The notes under the pieces are model-generated. The model saw only the letters and a list, made by a program, of their open reading frames with translations. It did no database searches and was not told the origin of the DNA. This document shows positions 25,046-33,595 of a stretch of DNA of 64,000 nucleotides, piece after piece (the stretch's first letter is position 1; the number at the start of each line of letters is the position of its first letter). The stretch is from Jeotgalibacillus sp. ET6 (GTDB lineage Bacteria; Bacillota; Bacilli; Bacillales; Jeotgalibacillaceae): assembly GCF_029667115.1 (NCBI RefSeq), contig NZ_JARUIU010000009.1, forward strand, positions 54,984 through 118,983, written 5' to 3'. The position numbers were made by a program, and so were the translations under genes.

Positions 25046-25189
25046 CACAAGGGGTTCAAGGAAGTTTTCTACTTTCGATAGGGGTGCTTATTATAGAGAA
25101 AATTTTTATTTAACTTCCTCATTTATCGTATTTTTTAGTCGAAAGGCTGGTGTTCGGAGGTCCTGACATTACAAAAAATTTTAAAGGAA

Positions 25190-25304
25190 GGATCTATTAT
25201 TTCTATGAGGGGAGTAAAGCGGCGCGGACTTCTGCGAAAAGCGTCCGCCTGCAGCCAAGTGAACCGGCAAAAGAGCCTGAGACGGTGTCTCAGGCTCTCG
25301 TTTT
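25190..25304 (-). repeat. Interspersed hairpin repeat, partial copy D
   Basis: This copy shares AAAAGCGTCCGCCTGCAG and CAAGTGAACCGG with the reverse complement of full copy E, and ends in the terminal hairpin at 25272-25298. The remaining bases between the hydratase stop and this copy (25046-25189) show no gene. Confidence 0.75.
25272..25303. terminator. Bidirectional terminator of the hydratase and lipoprotein genes
   Basis: A perfect 12-bp stem (AGAGCCTGAGAC / GTCTCAGGCTCT) with loop GGT is followed by CGTTTTCT on +. It lies seven bases beyond the lipoprotein stop on the minus strand. Confidence 0.75.
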
Positions 25305-26390
25305 CTATTGATAATTTACAATTGCGGGGCTTGGTTCGAGTTTAACCACTTCTTCGGGCGTCATGACAGGTTCGTCTTTATCGTAAAAAACCTTAAAACC
25401 TCCATATTGGAAAGGATCATCACGAACATACTTTTTATAGAGCGACATTTTATCGGTTGAATTTCCCCAACCGTCAAAATTAAGTGCAACTTCGACGTTT
25501 TCGGTTGGCTGAATGGCATCTTTATTTGTCAGCACATGCTCCGTGAACTGGTGAACGAGTAAGAACTTATCAGGCAGATTGTTTTCCTCAGTCAGCTTGG
25601 ACAGGTATTTAACGGCTTCTTGAACTTCCTGGCCGTTAACCTGTCCGAGGTCTTCACCAGGTACTTCGCCTTCACCCACCTGGAATTCCGTATCGATCGC
25701 CAGATGAACATGTGGATGTTTAAGCCATTTTTCAATGCTCTTTACCTGGTTCATTACGGTATCTGTTCCGAGTTGGATATCAAGAAGGACAATCGCATCG
25801 TGCTTCTCTGCCAGATTTACATACTCCTCGATTCTGTCATCAGGAAGCTGGCTGACGTACGTTCCATTGGGACCTGGATCACGCTGAGCCATCGTCGTTA
25901 TCAGTTCAATAGTTGGAATCGCCGGCCTGTCCGGATCTGCATCCGAGTAAGCCTGGGTCTGTTCTTTCAGCTTCTTCATAAACTCCTCTGGCTCAAGTGT
26001 CCCGAGAATTCCCATGTTTTCAGATTGAGGCGTGCCATAGTAAGCAACGAGCCGGTGATCCTTCAGCGGTCCGTCTGTCTGATCCTCTATATCCTTCGCA
26101 AGTGTTTCACCAGCTGGAATTGAACGGGCAGGGTCGCCGCCAAGCGCCATCTGCTGCTCCGGCATATTATTTTGCTCTTCTTGGGATAAACTTTCACTTA
26201 AGGGAACAGCTTCTTCAGAGGGTGCTAAGGCCTGGTAAGGTGCCTCGGGCTCCTTCTTCTCCTCAGGCTGTGTTTCCTCTTCTTTTTCCGGTGCTTCTTC
26301 TGCTTCCTCTTCGGAACTCTGTGGAGTGCATGCTCCTAAAAGCAGTATAACTAAAAGCGCTGCGAACAGCTGCGTGTTTTTCTTCGTCAT
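25305..26390 (-). CDS. Putative lipoprotein of unknown function with acidic linker
   Basis: This 361-aa exported lipoprotein has signal peptide MTKKNTQLFAALLVILLLGAC with the lipid-modified Cys at residue 21. A ~50-residue Glu/Pro-rich linker follows. The remaining ~270 residues form a folded domain with LVAYYGTPQSENMGILG, AIVLLDIQLGTD, LAIDTEFQVGEG and LLVHQF. These alternating beta-strand motifs ending in Asp or Glu suggest a TIM-barrel, possibly glycoside-hydrolase-like, but I cannot name the family. ATG 26390 fits AGGGAG eight bases upstream. The in-frame GTG 26399 is less likely. It has no partner in the B. subtilis map here. Confidence 0.8.
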   Translation of the reverse strand: MTKKNTQLFAALLVILLLGACTPQSSEEEAEEAPEKEEETQPEEKKEPEAPYQALAPSEEAVPLSESLSQEEQNNMPEQQMALGGDPARSIPAGETLAKDIEDQTDGPLKDHRLVAYYGTPQSENMGILGTLEPEEFMKKLKEQTQAYSDADPDRPAIPTIELITTMAQRDPGPNGTYVSQLPDDRIEEYVNLAEKHDAIVLLDIQLGTDTVMNQVKSIEKWLKHPHVHLAIDTEFQVGEGEVPGEDLGQVNGQEVQEAVKYLSKLTEENNLPDKFLLVHQFTEHVLTNKDAIQPTENVEVALNFDGWGNSTDKMSLYKKYVRDDPFQYGGFKVFYDKDEPVMTPEEVVKLEPSPAIVNYQ

Positions 26391-26819
26391 GTTTTCCACT
26401 CCCTTTTAAATGAAAAGATTGGTATACAGGGACAAGCTAGAAGTAATCCTAACACAATTTTCTCCAGGTTAGACAGTTGTAATCAGATTGAAACGGAAAC
26501 ATAATGGCTTTAAATTATTTAATATAATGAATCTGAACCTGCTATTCAAAACTTTTTTTACTATTTATAATAAGGTAAGAGACTCAAAAAACCCACTCTC
26601 TATCATTTCTTTAAATTGCCGATTGACTGCAAATGACTATATAATTTAATCCGTCATCTGAGCTGAGGCTGGGGCAGTTTATGATTTTTTCGCTCCATCC
26701 ATTGTTTGTTCCTGCACGTATTTATATACTATAGTAATCAATCTTAGGAACGTCTGAAATAAGTGTCTGTAAGAATTGAAGATTATACTTAACTTTCTGT
26801 ATAAAGGCAGGGGAATAAC
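26391..26819. other. 429-bp intergenic region between divergent genes
   Basis: No gene or clear riboswitch is seen. The region is AT-rich. Possible sigma-A elements facing azlC are TTGACT (about 26622) with TTTAAT 16 bp later, and TTGAAG with TATAAA 18 bp later nearer the gene. Neither is strong enough to choose. A TTGACT-started transcript would carry a ~170-base leader, with no evident terminator in it. Confidence 0.4.
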
Positions 26820-27539
26820 ATGCAGCAAACCGCAGTACAATCTATTCAATCTGATTTAAAAAAAGGAATTCAGGCAGGCATGAGCATTGCAGTAGGGTAT
26901 GTCCCGGTTGCTTTAACATTTGGATTGCTTGCTAAAACAACCGGGCTTACGCTGCTAGAAGCCATTTTAATGAGTATGCTTGTTTTTGCGGGGGCAGCTC
27001 AATACATATCTTTATCTTTAATTGCAGGCGGGGTTGGGATCGGTGTCATTATCTTTAATACTTTTATTGTAAACATCCGTCATTTTTTAATGTCTGCTTC
27101 CTTAAATGAAAAGATGGACGACGCACCAAAAAGAACAAAATCTTTATACGCGTTTGGGATTACAGATGAAACGTTCTCGGTTATTGCTACTAGAAATGGG
27201 AAATCTTCTGCTTCATACGCACTTGGTGTTATGTTGGTTGCCTATGGAAGCTGGGTCTTAAACACAGGTGCAGGCCATTTAATCGGCGCAAGTCTGCCGG
27301 ATTTCCTTCAAGCAGCCATGTCCATAGCTCTGTATGCAATGTTTGTGGGTCTTCTGATGCCTTCTCTCAAAAAGAGTATCAAGGTCCTATATCTGGCCCT
27401 GATCGCAGGCTGCATTAACAGTGCTTTGATTCTTACGGATTCAATGGAAACCGGGTGGGCAATTATTATTTCTACTATACTCTCTGCTGCTGCAGTCGAG
27501 ACAGCAATCTTACTTAAGAGGAAGGCGGGAGTTAAATGA
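26820..27539 (+). CDS. azlC: Branched-chain amino acid exporter large subunit AzlC
   Basis: AzlC is the large membrane subunit of a two-part exporter for branched-chain amino acids or their analogues. The 239-aa protein has seven to eight membrane segments and the family motifs GYVPVALTFGLLA, FAGAAQYISLSL and VNIRHFLMSAS, followed by AFGITDETFSV. AAAGGCAGGGG precedes the ATG. Its stop overlaps the azlD start by four bases (ATGA). The pair is not found at this place in B. subtilis. Confidence 0.93.
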   Translation: MQQTAVQSIQSDLKKGIQAGMSIAVGYVPVALTFGLLAKTTGLTLLEAILMSMLVFAGAAQYISLSLIAGGVGIGVIIFNTFIVNIRHFLMSASLNEKMDDAPKRTKSLYAFGITDETFSVIATRNGKSSASYALGVMLVAYGSWVLNTGAGHLIGASLPDFLQAAMSIALYAMFVGLLMPSLKKSIKVLYLALIAGCINSALILTDSMETGWAIIISTILSAAAVETAILLKRKAGVK

Positions 27540-27850
27540 ATTGGCAGATGCTCATATTAATTGCAGGAATGGCGGTTGTAACTTATATTCCCCGTGTGCT
27601 TCCTTTAACTATTTTGGAAGGAAAGGATCTGCCCCCATTTATCCAGTCTTTTTTAAGCAGTATTCCGTATGCTGTATTAGGTGCATTAATATTTCCAGGA
27701 ATTCTTCTTATCAGGGAAGGCGATGTCTGGTTTGGGCTGGTGGGGGCCTTTGCTGCATTTGCGCTGGCATTGGCTGGAGCTAATGTTATGATCGTGGTCA
27801 TTGGATCAATTATCATCCTTTCAGGTTATCTGGCTATTTTTTCATTTTAA
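27536..27850 (+). CDS. azlD: Branched-chain amino acid exporter small subunit AzlD
   Basis: This 104-aa protein with three or four membrane segments is the AzlD partner. The family motif VTYIPRVLPLTIL lies near the N-terminus and SIPYAVLGALIFPGIL in the second segment. It starts within the last codons of azlC (ATGA overlap), so the two subunits are made together. Confidence 0.93.
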   Translation: MNWQMLILIAGMAVVTYIPRVLPLTILEGKDLPPFIQSFLSSIPYAVLGALIFPGILLIREGDVWFGLVGAFAAFALALAGANVMIVVIGSIIILSGYLAIFSF

Positions 27851-28010
27851 GGGGAGCCGGGATTTCGTTTGAACCAACCTGAAATGGCGGGAAGAAGGAG
27901 TAGAATGGTATAGTATGTGGAAGAATCCATATACATGATCATCTGCTCTTTTTTGCTTTTGTAAAAAACAGGCAGATGGATGAAAGAAATCAGAGAAGGC
28001 AGGGAATTAA

Positions 28011-28823
28011 ATGGAGATAGCAGACCGCTTTATCTATGCCTTGAAGCGTTTTTTTAAAGAAGGATTTTATGATCAATCGGCTCAAACAGCCTACTATTTT
28101 ATGCTGTCAATTTTCCCATTCCTCTTTATGGTTATGTCTATTGCAAGTTTTTTTCCGATTCGGTCAGATGAATTGATTGCCGTAATTCAGCCATATGCTC
28201 CGCCAAGTACATATGATCTGATCGAATCTAATTTGTCATCTATCCTTGACTCCGGACAGGGTCAAATTCTCTCGATAAGCGCCATATCTACTTTCTGGCT
28301 GTCCTCAATGGCCATTCAGTCACTTGTCCGCTCACTAAATGATACCTATCAAATAAAAAGGGAGAAGCATTTTTTAAAAGGGTTGTTCAGTGACTTCTTT
28401 TTAACTGTAGGTTTGATTTTTGTGCTGCCATTGACCATTTTAATACCTATACTGGAGAAATTTGTTCGGCGTTTGGCGGAAAATGCTGTCTGGCTGCAGG
28501 TTGATTGGCTGTCATTATGGGGCCCGATCAGATGGGGACTTGGCTCGCTTATTTTATTTTTGTTTTTCTGGCTGCTTTACCGCTACTTGCCCAGCCGGAA
28601 ATTAGGCTGGAAATCTGTAATTCCGGGTGCTTTATTTGTTACAATTGGCTGGCAGGGGATATCTGAAGCATTTTCTCTGTATGTAGGTTATGGAAATTAT
28701 ACTCAATTATATGGACAGCTGGGTTCTGTTATCGTGCTTCTCGTATGGTTTTATCTAACTGCCTTCATTTTATTATTTGGAGGCTTATTAAACGCCTATT
28801 CAATTGAACATAAGAGTCACTAA
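28011..28823 (+). CDS. YihY/BrkB family membrane protein
   Basis: This 270-aa protein with six predicted membrane segments is in the YihY (formerly called ribonuclease BN) / BrkB family. Recognisable family features are AQTAYYFMLSIFPFLFMV near residue 25, FWLSSMAIQSLVRSLNDTY, a YRYLPSRK cytoplasmic loop and YGQLGSVIVLLVWFYLTAF. AGAAGGCAGGG precedes the ATG. The biochemical role is undefined and the old RNase BN label is wrong for this family. The DCC gene starts 17 bases after its stop, so they are probably co-transcribed. Confidence 0.9.
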   Translation: MEIADRFIYALKRFFKEGFYDQSAQTAYYFMLSIFPFLFMVMSIASFFPIRSDELIAVIQPYAPPSTYDLIESNLSSILDSGQGQILSISAISTFWLSSMAIQSLVRSLNDTYQIKREKHFLKGLFSDFFLTVGLIFVLPLTILIPILEKFVRRLAENAVWLQVDWLSLWGPIRWGLGSLILFLFFWLLYRYLPSRKLGWKSVIPGALFVTIGWQGISEAFSLYVGYGNYTQLYGQLGSVIVLLVWFYLTAFILLFGGLLNAYSIEHKSH

Positions 28824-28840
28824 AGCAAGGGGGAAGAGAA

Positions 28841-29233
28841 ATGTCAGCTATTGTGCTGTTTGATGGGGATTGTCATGTATGCAACTGGAGTATTCAATTT
28901 ATTATGAAGCGGGATCCCTCAGGAAAGTTTAAGTTTGCTTCTCTACAAGGGGATATCGGCCGCAAACTGACAAAAACCTATAGATCAGATCCTATGATTG
29001 ATTCTGTTCTTTTGGTTGAGAATGATCAGATGTGGAGTAAATCGACAGCTGCCCTTCGTATTTGCAGGGAGCTTGAGGGACCCGTACGCTATCTTTCATT
29101 GGGTTTGATGATTCCAAGGCCTCTGAGAGATCTTGTCTACGACTTTATTGCACGTAATCGGTTTCATTGGTTTGGCAGAAAAGAGCAATGTGATCTTCCT
29201 ACAAAAGAAGAGCGAAGAAGGCTTTTGGATTAG
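28841..29233 (+). CDS. DCC-family thiol-disulfide oxidoreductase-like protein
   Basis: This 130-aa protein belongs to DUF393, the DCC family, similar to B. subtilis YuxK. The hallmark VLFDGDCHVCN gives the DxxCxxC motif at about residues 8-13, and the RD / F-FASLQG segment follows at the usual distance. Family members are predicted thioredoxin-like oxidoreductases, but no activity is proven for this one. AAGGGGGAAG precedes the ATG. The stop codon overlaps the convergent next gene by four bases. Confidence 0.88.
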   Translation: MSAIVLFDGDCHVCNWSIQFIMKRDPSGKFKFASLQGDIGRKLTKTYRSDPMIDSVLLVENDQMWSKSTAALRICRELEGPVRYLSLGLMIPRPLRDLVYDFIARNRFHWFGRKEQCDLPTKEERRRLLD

Positions 29234-29592
29234 CCCTCTCCGCTCTTTTTTAATTTTGCAGAAAAACGGTCTTTTAAAAGCTGAATGCAAAGCACAAGAC
29301 ACAGCATTCCCATTAACCATAATAGACCCGCAACACCCATAAGGAAGTGGATTTGATCAACCGCATTATCGATCGGTGTAAGTCCATCTGATTGGTTTCC
29401 CAATCCCATCCAAAACAATAAATGAGCGCCAATCATTAAAAACAGATGAATGACCAGCCATAAAAGGATTGTTTTCAGTTCAGGATATTTTTTAACTGAC
29501 CACAAAGTAAATAGAATGATTCCAGCTGCAACCGCTACATATCCCCATTCGAGGATGGCTAAAAATACAGAATTTAATTCGTAATGGTTCAT
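29230..29592 (-). CDS. Four-helix membrane protein, unknown function
   Basis: This 120-aa protein has four hydrophobic segments (about residues 12-28, 41-60, 75-95 and 88-108) and a short basic tail. AAGGGG lies seven bases before the ATG. I do not recognise a family. It is convergent with the DCC gene and the two coding regions overlap by four bases, with no terminator between them, so each transcript should run antisense into the other. Confidence 0.7.
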   Translation of the reverse strand: MNHYELNSVFLAILEWGYVAVAAGIILFTLWSVKKYPELKTILLWLVIHLFLMIGAHLLFWMGLGNQSDGLTPIDNAVDQIHFLMGVAGLLWLMGMLCLVLCIQLLKDRFSAKLKKSGEG

Positions 29593-29715
29593 GAACAGAC
29601 CCCTTGCCTTGAAGAATATAGTGTATAAACCTATTATTCATGATTCAAGAGGCCAATGCTACCATAATCGATGACGATTTATTGAAATTAAAACACCAGT
29701 GAAAATTAAATATAC

Positions 29716-29760
29716 TGAACCCCCTCCTTTGCTGTATTTATTTTGAAGGGAGGGGGTTCA
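29716..29760 (-). terminator. Stem-loop after the IDEAL-domain gene
   Basis: A perfect 12-bp GC-rich stem (TGAACCCCCTCC / GGAGGGGGTTCA) with a 21-nt loop starts five bases after the stop. The following T-run is interrupted (GTATATTTAATTTT). Confidence 0.55.
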
Positions 29761-29764
29761 ATCT

Positions 29765-30004
29765 TTACACACCGTGTGTGTCCTTTAAAGTATTCAGTTC
29801 TTTCGAGTATTCCATGAACGCTTTTTGATCTTTTTGATCCAATGCGTCATTAATCGCGATTAACAGTTTTTCTTTGCGATGCCTGATCAATATCTCGTTG
29901 AGAACCATATCAACGTATATCTCCATCATCGTCATTTCACTTGATTGTTTTTGAGGGACGGTTGACTCATTCATGAATTCTGCGAACGACTTGTTATTTT
30001 CCAT
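29765..30004 (-). CDS. yhzC: IDEAL-domain protein, YhzC-like
   Basis: This 79-aa protein carries an IDEAL domain, a short helical motif named after its consensus. The domain is visible as VLNEILIRHRKEKLL followed by AINDALDQKDQKAF and ELNTLK (about residues 36-77). The N-terminal half is Ser/Glu-rich and probably disordered. AGAGG fits an ATG at 30004. Two upstream in-frame starts sit inside the ribosome site. In B. subtilis the IDEAL protein YhzC lies next to comK, as here, divergent. IDEAL proteins contact DNA-processing or competence factors, so a link to ComK is plausible but not shown. Confidence 0.82.
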   Translation of the reverse strand: MENNKSFAEFMNESTVPQKQSSEMTMMEIYVDMVLNEILIRHRKEKLLIAINDALDQKDQKAFMEYSKELNTLKDTHGV

Positions 30005-30213
30005 CTTCATCACCTCTGCTACTTTTTTTCATTATAGTGAATAATCAGAAATATTTCAACCATTAAATACTTTTCTTTTTGCAGTGATTCTTATGTATCA
30101 ATTGTAAATGTAGTTCTATAGTTTTGTAAAAATATAAAAAAATGTAATTTCATATATACAAGCGTCGACTAAATCGATATTATTATTCCATAATAATAAA
30201 AGGGAGTGATTAA

Positions 30214-30789
30214 ATGGAAGATTTTAAACGCGTTGACTCTTACATAATCCATACACATACGATGCTGCTCGAGCCTTGGATAGAGGGAAAGGAAAAGAAA
30301 ACGATAATATATGAAAAGAATGCCGAGCCTATTATTGCAGAAAAACAGCCTCAGGAGATCATACAGTCTTCCTGCCTCTATTTTTTGTCTTCATATGAAG
30401 GCCGGAAATTATCGACAAAGTCTCTGACAAATATTCGCCACAAGCCTCCTATTGTAATAGACCCCGTTACTGGCGTGTATTTTTATTCTACACATTCGGA
30501 TACAAATCCGCATAATCACTGGGTTTCACTTAAGCATACACATGATCAGCAGGCGTGCCAGGGGAATTATACCAAAGTTTTATTTATAGATGGAAGTGAA
30601 AGAAATCTTCCCGTTTCATACCAATCCTTTGTTCAGCAGTATTATAAAGCGTCTCATCTGTTTTGCAAGGCTCAGCTTAACCTGGATGAAATAAGAGAAA
30701 AAACGGAGCCTGAGTACACTGTTGAGCGTCAGGCAAACCGATTAATGATTATGGAATATTTGAATCGCATTGAACGTAATCGGGTGTAA
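30214..30789 (+). CDS. comK: Competence transcription factor ComK
   Basis: ComK is the master activator of genetic competence. It binds paired A/T boxes to switch on DNA uptake genes and itself. The 191-aa product retains the family core: SYEGRKLSTKSLTNIRHKPPI, FYSTHSDTN, HNHWVSLKH and LPVSYQSFVQQYYKA. The C-terminus is more diverged than in B. subtilis. AAAGGGAG precedes the ATG. The 200-bp upstream space is very AT-rich, as expected for auto-activation, but I found only one imperfect AAAA-N5-TTTT-like box (near 30140). Whether this strain is competent is not known. Confidence 0.93.
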   Translation: MEDFKRVDSYIIHTHTMLLEPWIEGKEKKTIIYEKNAEPIIAEKQPQEIIQSSCLYFLSSYEGRKLSTKSLTNIRHKPPIVIDPVTGVYFYSTHSDTNPHNHWVSLKHTHDQQACQGNYTKVLFIDGSERNLPVSYQSFVQQYYKASHLFCKAQLNLDEIREKTEPEYTVERQANRLMIMEYLNRIERNRV

Positions 30790-30790
30790 A

Positions 30791-31204
30791 TTAATTCTGA
30801 AAGGTTATGCCGGCAGATGGAGGCAATTTTTGTTCTTCCATCTTCGTGTTTAACCTTTCCAAAAGATAGAAACGGAGCAGATTTTCCGTATGATTCCGCA
30901 GCCTGGGGTTAAAATAATTATGTCTTTCCTCGTATCCTCTATAGATGAATAAATAAGAAGTAAAGGCTTCGTCCGAACCCAGCTTAACCACCTTCATGTT
31001 TTTCATTTTCATTTTTTTCTTAACAGCTGCCAAATCCATCTGTGCCGCTTTCATTGCAGCTTCAATAATTTCAAGATAAGGTTTTTTAAGTTTAAAACTG
31101 CTTTGCTCAATCAGTTGACGATCCCGTTCCAAAACGGTTAAAAGCATGGGAAAGTAAAAAGCATTTTCCAGTAAGTCACGATCCTCAGCTGGTATTCTCG
31201 TCAT
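30791..31204 (-). CDS. yhjD: YhjD-like conserved protein
   Basis: This 137-aa cytoplasmic protein is helix-rich and basic, with a KKKMKMKNMKVVKLG segment and the phrase IYRGYEERHNYFNPRLRNH. It resembles B. subtilis YhjD in length, start (MTRIPAEDRDLLE) and location near comK and yhjE. No function is known for the family. GGAGGAG precedes the ATG. Its stop is one base from the comK stop in the opposite direction, with no terminator between. Confidence 0.75.
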   Translation of the reverse strand: MTRIPAEDRDLLENAFYFPMLLTVLERDRQLIEQSSFKLKKPYLEIIEAAMKAAQMDLAAVKKKMKMKNMKVVKLGSDEAFTSYLFIYRGYEERHNYFNPRLRNHTENLLRFYLLERLNTKMEEQKLPPSAGITFQN

Positions 31205-31444
31205 AATGAATCTCCTCCAAAAAAGAACATATGTTCGTATATATTATTCTACACACATTTTTAGAACTTACAACAGGAATTTTTTTCTTCAGATCATTTG
31301 TCAGAGCAGCGTTCGTCAACACGGATATTTTATACGTACCATGTCAGAGGCAGCTTTACTATTTGCATTATTTACAAAAAAATCTGATAATAGAACTTGC
31401 AGATTATTTTGTATAACGAAATAGCAGCAGAATGTGGAGGGGTA

Positions 31445-33433
31445 ATGGTGACGGAAAAAAAGAACGTAACAGCAGAGGATTTATATGCAATTCATTCAGC
31501 GACAGATCCAAGGTGGTCTCCTGACGGACAGGAAGTCATCTTTGTAAAAACACATATTGATTCAGATGAGCATACATATGTATCACACTTATATCACATG
31601 AATGTTTCAGATGGAAAACTCTCACAATGGACATATGGCGACGAAAGAGTCTCTTCGCCAAGGTGGTCGCCGGATGGTGATAATGTAGTATTCGTTTCCA
31701 ATCGAAGCGGGAAAAACCAGCTCTATCTTTTATCAAAATCGGGAGGAGAGGCAAAGCAGCTAACCAAGGCTGAACACGGTGCCTCCCACCCCATCTGGTC
31801 CCCCTGCAGTACAAAAATTGCTTTTACCACTTCATTGAAAAAAGGTGAGACAATTCCTGGGGATGATAATAGGGAAGAGAATAGCAAAAATGATTTAAAC
31901 GTTTTCGTTACAAGCACGATGAAATATAAAGCGGATGGGTCCGGTTTATTGGAAGAAAAGGAGCAGCATATAGCGATTCTGGATTTGTCTGTAAATGAAG
32001 TTAAGCAAATTACTGAAGGGGACAATAGTTATACGATTCTTGACTGGTCTCCGGATGGAGAAAAAATAGCGTACTCAACTAATGATGAAGCAGACAATAA
32101 GGATTTCTCGTTTAATAGTGAATTATATCTTTTTTCATTGAAAGATCTTACACGGGATAAAATTAAAACAAACGAGGGATACATCGTAGGGGCTTCCTGG
32201 TCTCCGGATGGAGAAAAACTAGCGTATGTGGCAACGGAGAGAACGTATGAAAATGCCACTCACGCAAAGCTCTGGGTTTTTGATTCTGCAAACGGTGACA
32301 GCCAATGTATTACTGCAGGCATTGATGCTCCTGTAGGTGACTTCGCAGTAGCAGATATTCAGCAGGGAGCCGTGATGCAAAGCACAGTTTGGAATGACAA
32401 TGAAAGCTTTTATTTTGTTATGAGTGATCAAGGCAGTGTATCTCTTTATTACGGATCAATAAAAGGGGAAGTATACCCGGCATTAGACGGAGATCACCAT
32501 ATATATGGTTTTGACGTTCATGGCAGCTCCCAGCAGGTGATTGCAGCCATAAGCACACAAACAAATCCCGGTGATTTGCACGTGCTGCATATTCCGACAG
32601 GGAAAAATACTCAAGTGACGAATGTTAATAAAGAGTATATTGATAATGTAGAAATAGTTCAGCCCGAATCATTTTTTTGCAAGGGTGCTGATGATTGGGA
32701 CGTTCATGGCTGGCTGCTGCGGCCTGCCGGATTTACTGAAGGAGAGAACTATCCTTTAATTCTTGAAATTCATGGCGGCCCGCATGCTATGTATGCCCAT
32801 TCCTTCTTTCACGAAATGCAGCTGCTCGCAGCTCAGGGATATGCAGTTGTTTTCGTGAACCCAAGAGGAAGCCATGGCTATGGACAGAAATTTGTAAATG
32901 CAGTCCGTGGGGATTATGGAGGAAATGATTATGCTGACTTAATGGCAGCAGTTGACTATGTAATAGAAGAATACGATTTTATTGACGAAAATCGACTCGG
33001 TGTTACTGGAGGAAGTTATGGCGGTTTTATGACAAACTGGATTGTGGGGCATACGGATCGTTTTAAAGCAGCAGTAACTCAGCGCTGCATAAGCAATTGG
33101 ATCAGTTTTTATGGAGTAAGTGACATAGGGTACTACTTCAGTGAATGGCAAATTCAGGCTGATTTAAACGACATAGATACGCTTTGGAAGCATTCTCCTC
33201 TTGCCTATGTTAATTCGATAAATACACCATTGCTTATTATGCACAGCGAAAAAGACTATCGCTGTCCAATCGAACAGGCAGAGCAGTTGTATATTGCTCT
33301 TAAAAAACAGGAAAAGACAGCAACACTGATCCGCTTCCCTGAATCTGATCATAATCTTTCAAGAACAGGTAAACCCAAATTGAGAATTGAACGTTTGAAC
33401 CATGTAACCGACTGGTTTGCAAAATATTTATAA
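31445..33433 (+). CDS. S9-family acylaminoacyl-peptidase-like serine peptidase
   Basis: This 662-aa cytoplasmic peptidase of the prolyl oligopeptidase clan resembles B. subtilis YuxL. The N-terminal ~400 residues form a beta-propeller with repeated WSPDG-type blades (PRWSPDG, DWSPDGEK, ASWSPDGEK). The C-terminal alpha/beta-hydrolase domain has the nucleophile GGSYGGF, the Asp in HSEKDYRC and the His in PESDHNLSR. GGAGGGG lies two to four bases from ATG 31445 and at better spacing from GTG 31448, so the first residue is uncertain. It has no terminator upstream but a clear one downstream. Confidence 0.92.
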   Translation: MVTEKKNVTAEDLYAIHSATDPRWSPDGQEVIFVKTHIDSDEHTYVSHLYHMNVSDGKLSQWTYGDERVSSPRWSPDGDNVVFVSNRSGKNQLYLLSKSGGEAKQLTKAEHGASHPIWSPCSTKIAFTTSLKKGETIPGDDNREENSKNDLNVFVTSTMKYKADGSGLLEEKEQHIAILDLSVNEVKQITEGDNSYTILDWSPDGEKIAYSTNDEADNKDFSFNSELYLFSLKDLTRDKIKTNEGYIVGASWSPDGEKLAYVATERTYENATHAKLWVFDSANGDSQCITAGIDAPVGDFAVADIQQGAVMQSTVWNDNESFYFVMSDQGSVSLYYGSIKGEVYPALDGDHHIYGFDVHGSSQQVIAAISTQTNPGDLHVLHIPTGKNTQVTNVNKEYIDNVEIVQPESFFCKGADDWDVHGWLLRPAGFTEGENYPLILEIHGGPHAMYAHSFFHEMQLLAAQGYAVVFVNPRGSHGYGQKFVNAVRGDYGGNDYADLMAAVDYVIEEYDFIDENRLGVTGGSYGGFMTNWIVGHTDRFKAAVTQRCISNWISFYGVSDIGYYFSEWQIQADLNDIDTLWKHSPLAYVNSINTPLLIMHSEKDYRCPIEQAEQLYIALKKQEKTATLIRFPESDHNLSRTGKPKLRIERLNHVTDWFAKYL

Positions 33434-33440
33434 AAACATT

Positions 33441-33476
33441 AAGGGTCTGCGCTAAAAGGTGCAGACCCTTTGTTTA
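33441..33476 (+). terminator. Terminator of the S9 peptidase gene
   Basis: A perfect 10-bp stem (AAGGGTCTGC / GCAGACCCTT) with a 10-nt loop is followed by TGTTTAATT, eight bases after the stop. Confidence 0.8.
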
Positions 33477-33595
33477 ATTGCAGAAAAATAAGGGAAAAAT
33501 GAGTACACACCAAATGCAGTATAAAAAAGAAATTATGCTATACTGAAAATGCTAAGCGTATCTATCCCGGTGATTTTAATTTGAGGAGCATTCAA

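Noticed and set aside
3834..25304. CRISPR array suggested by recurrent short hairpins
   Set aside because: The copies are thousands of bases apart, differ in length and orientation, and lack regular spacers. No cas genes are present.
26391..26819. Riboswitch or T-box leader in front of azlC
   Set aside because: No conserved T-box sequence, specifier stem or terminator-antiterminator pair was seen.
30014..30213. ComK auto-activation boxes (two AAAA-N5-TTTT motifs)
   Set aside because: The region is AT-rich, but only one imperfect box was found and no pair at the required spacing, so no feature is claimed.
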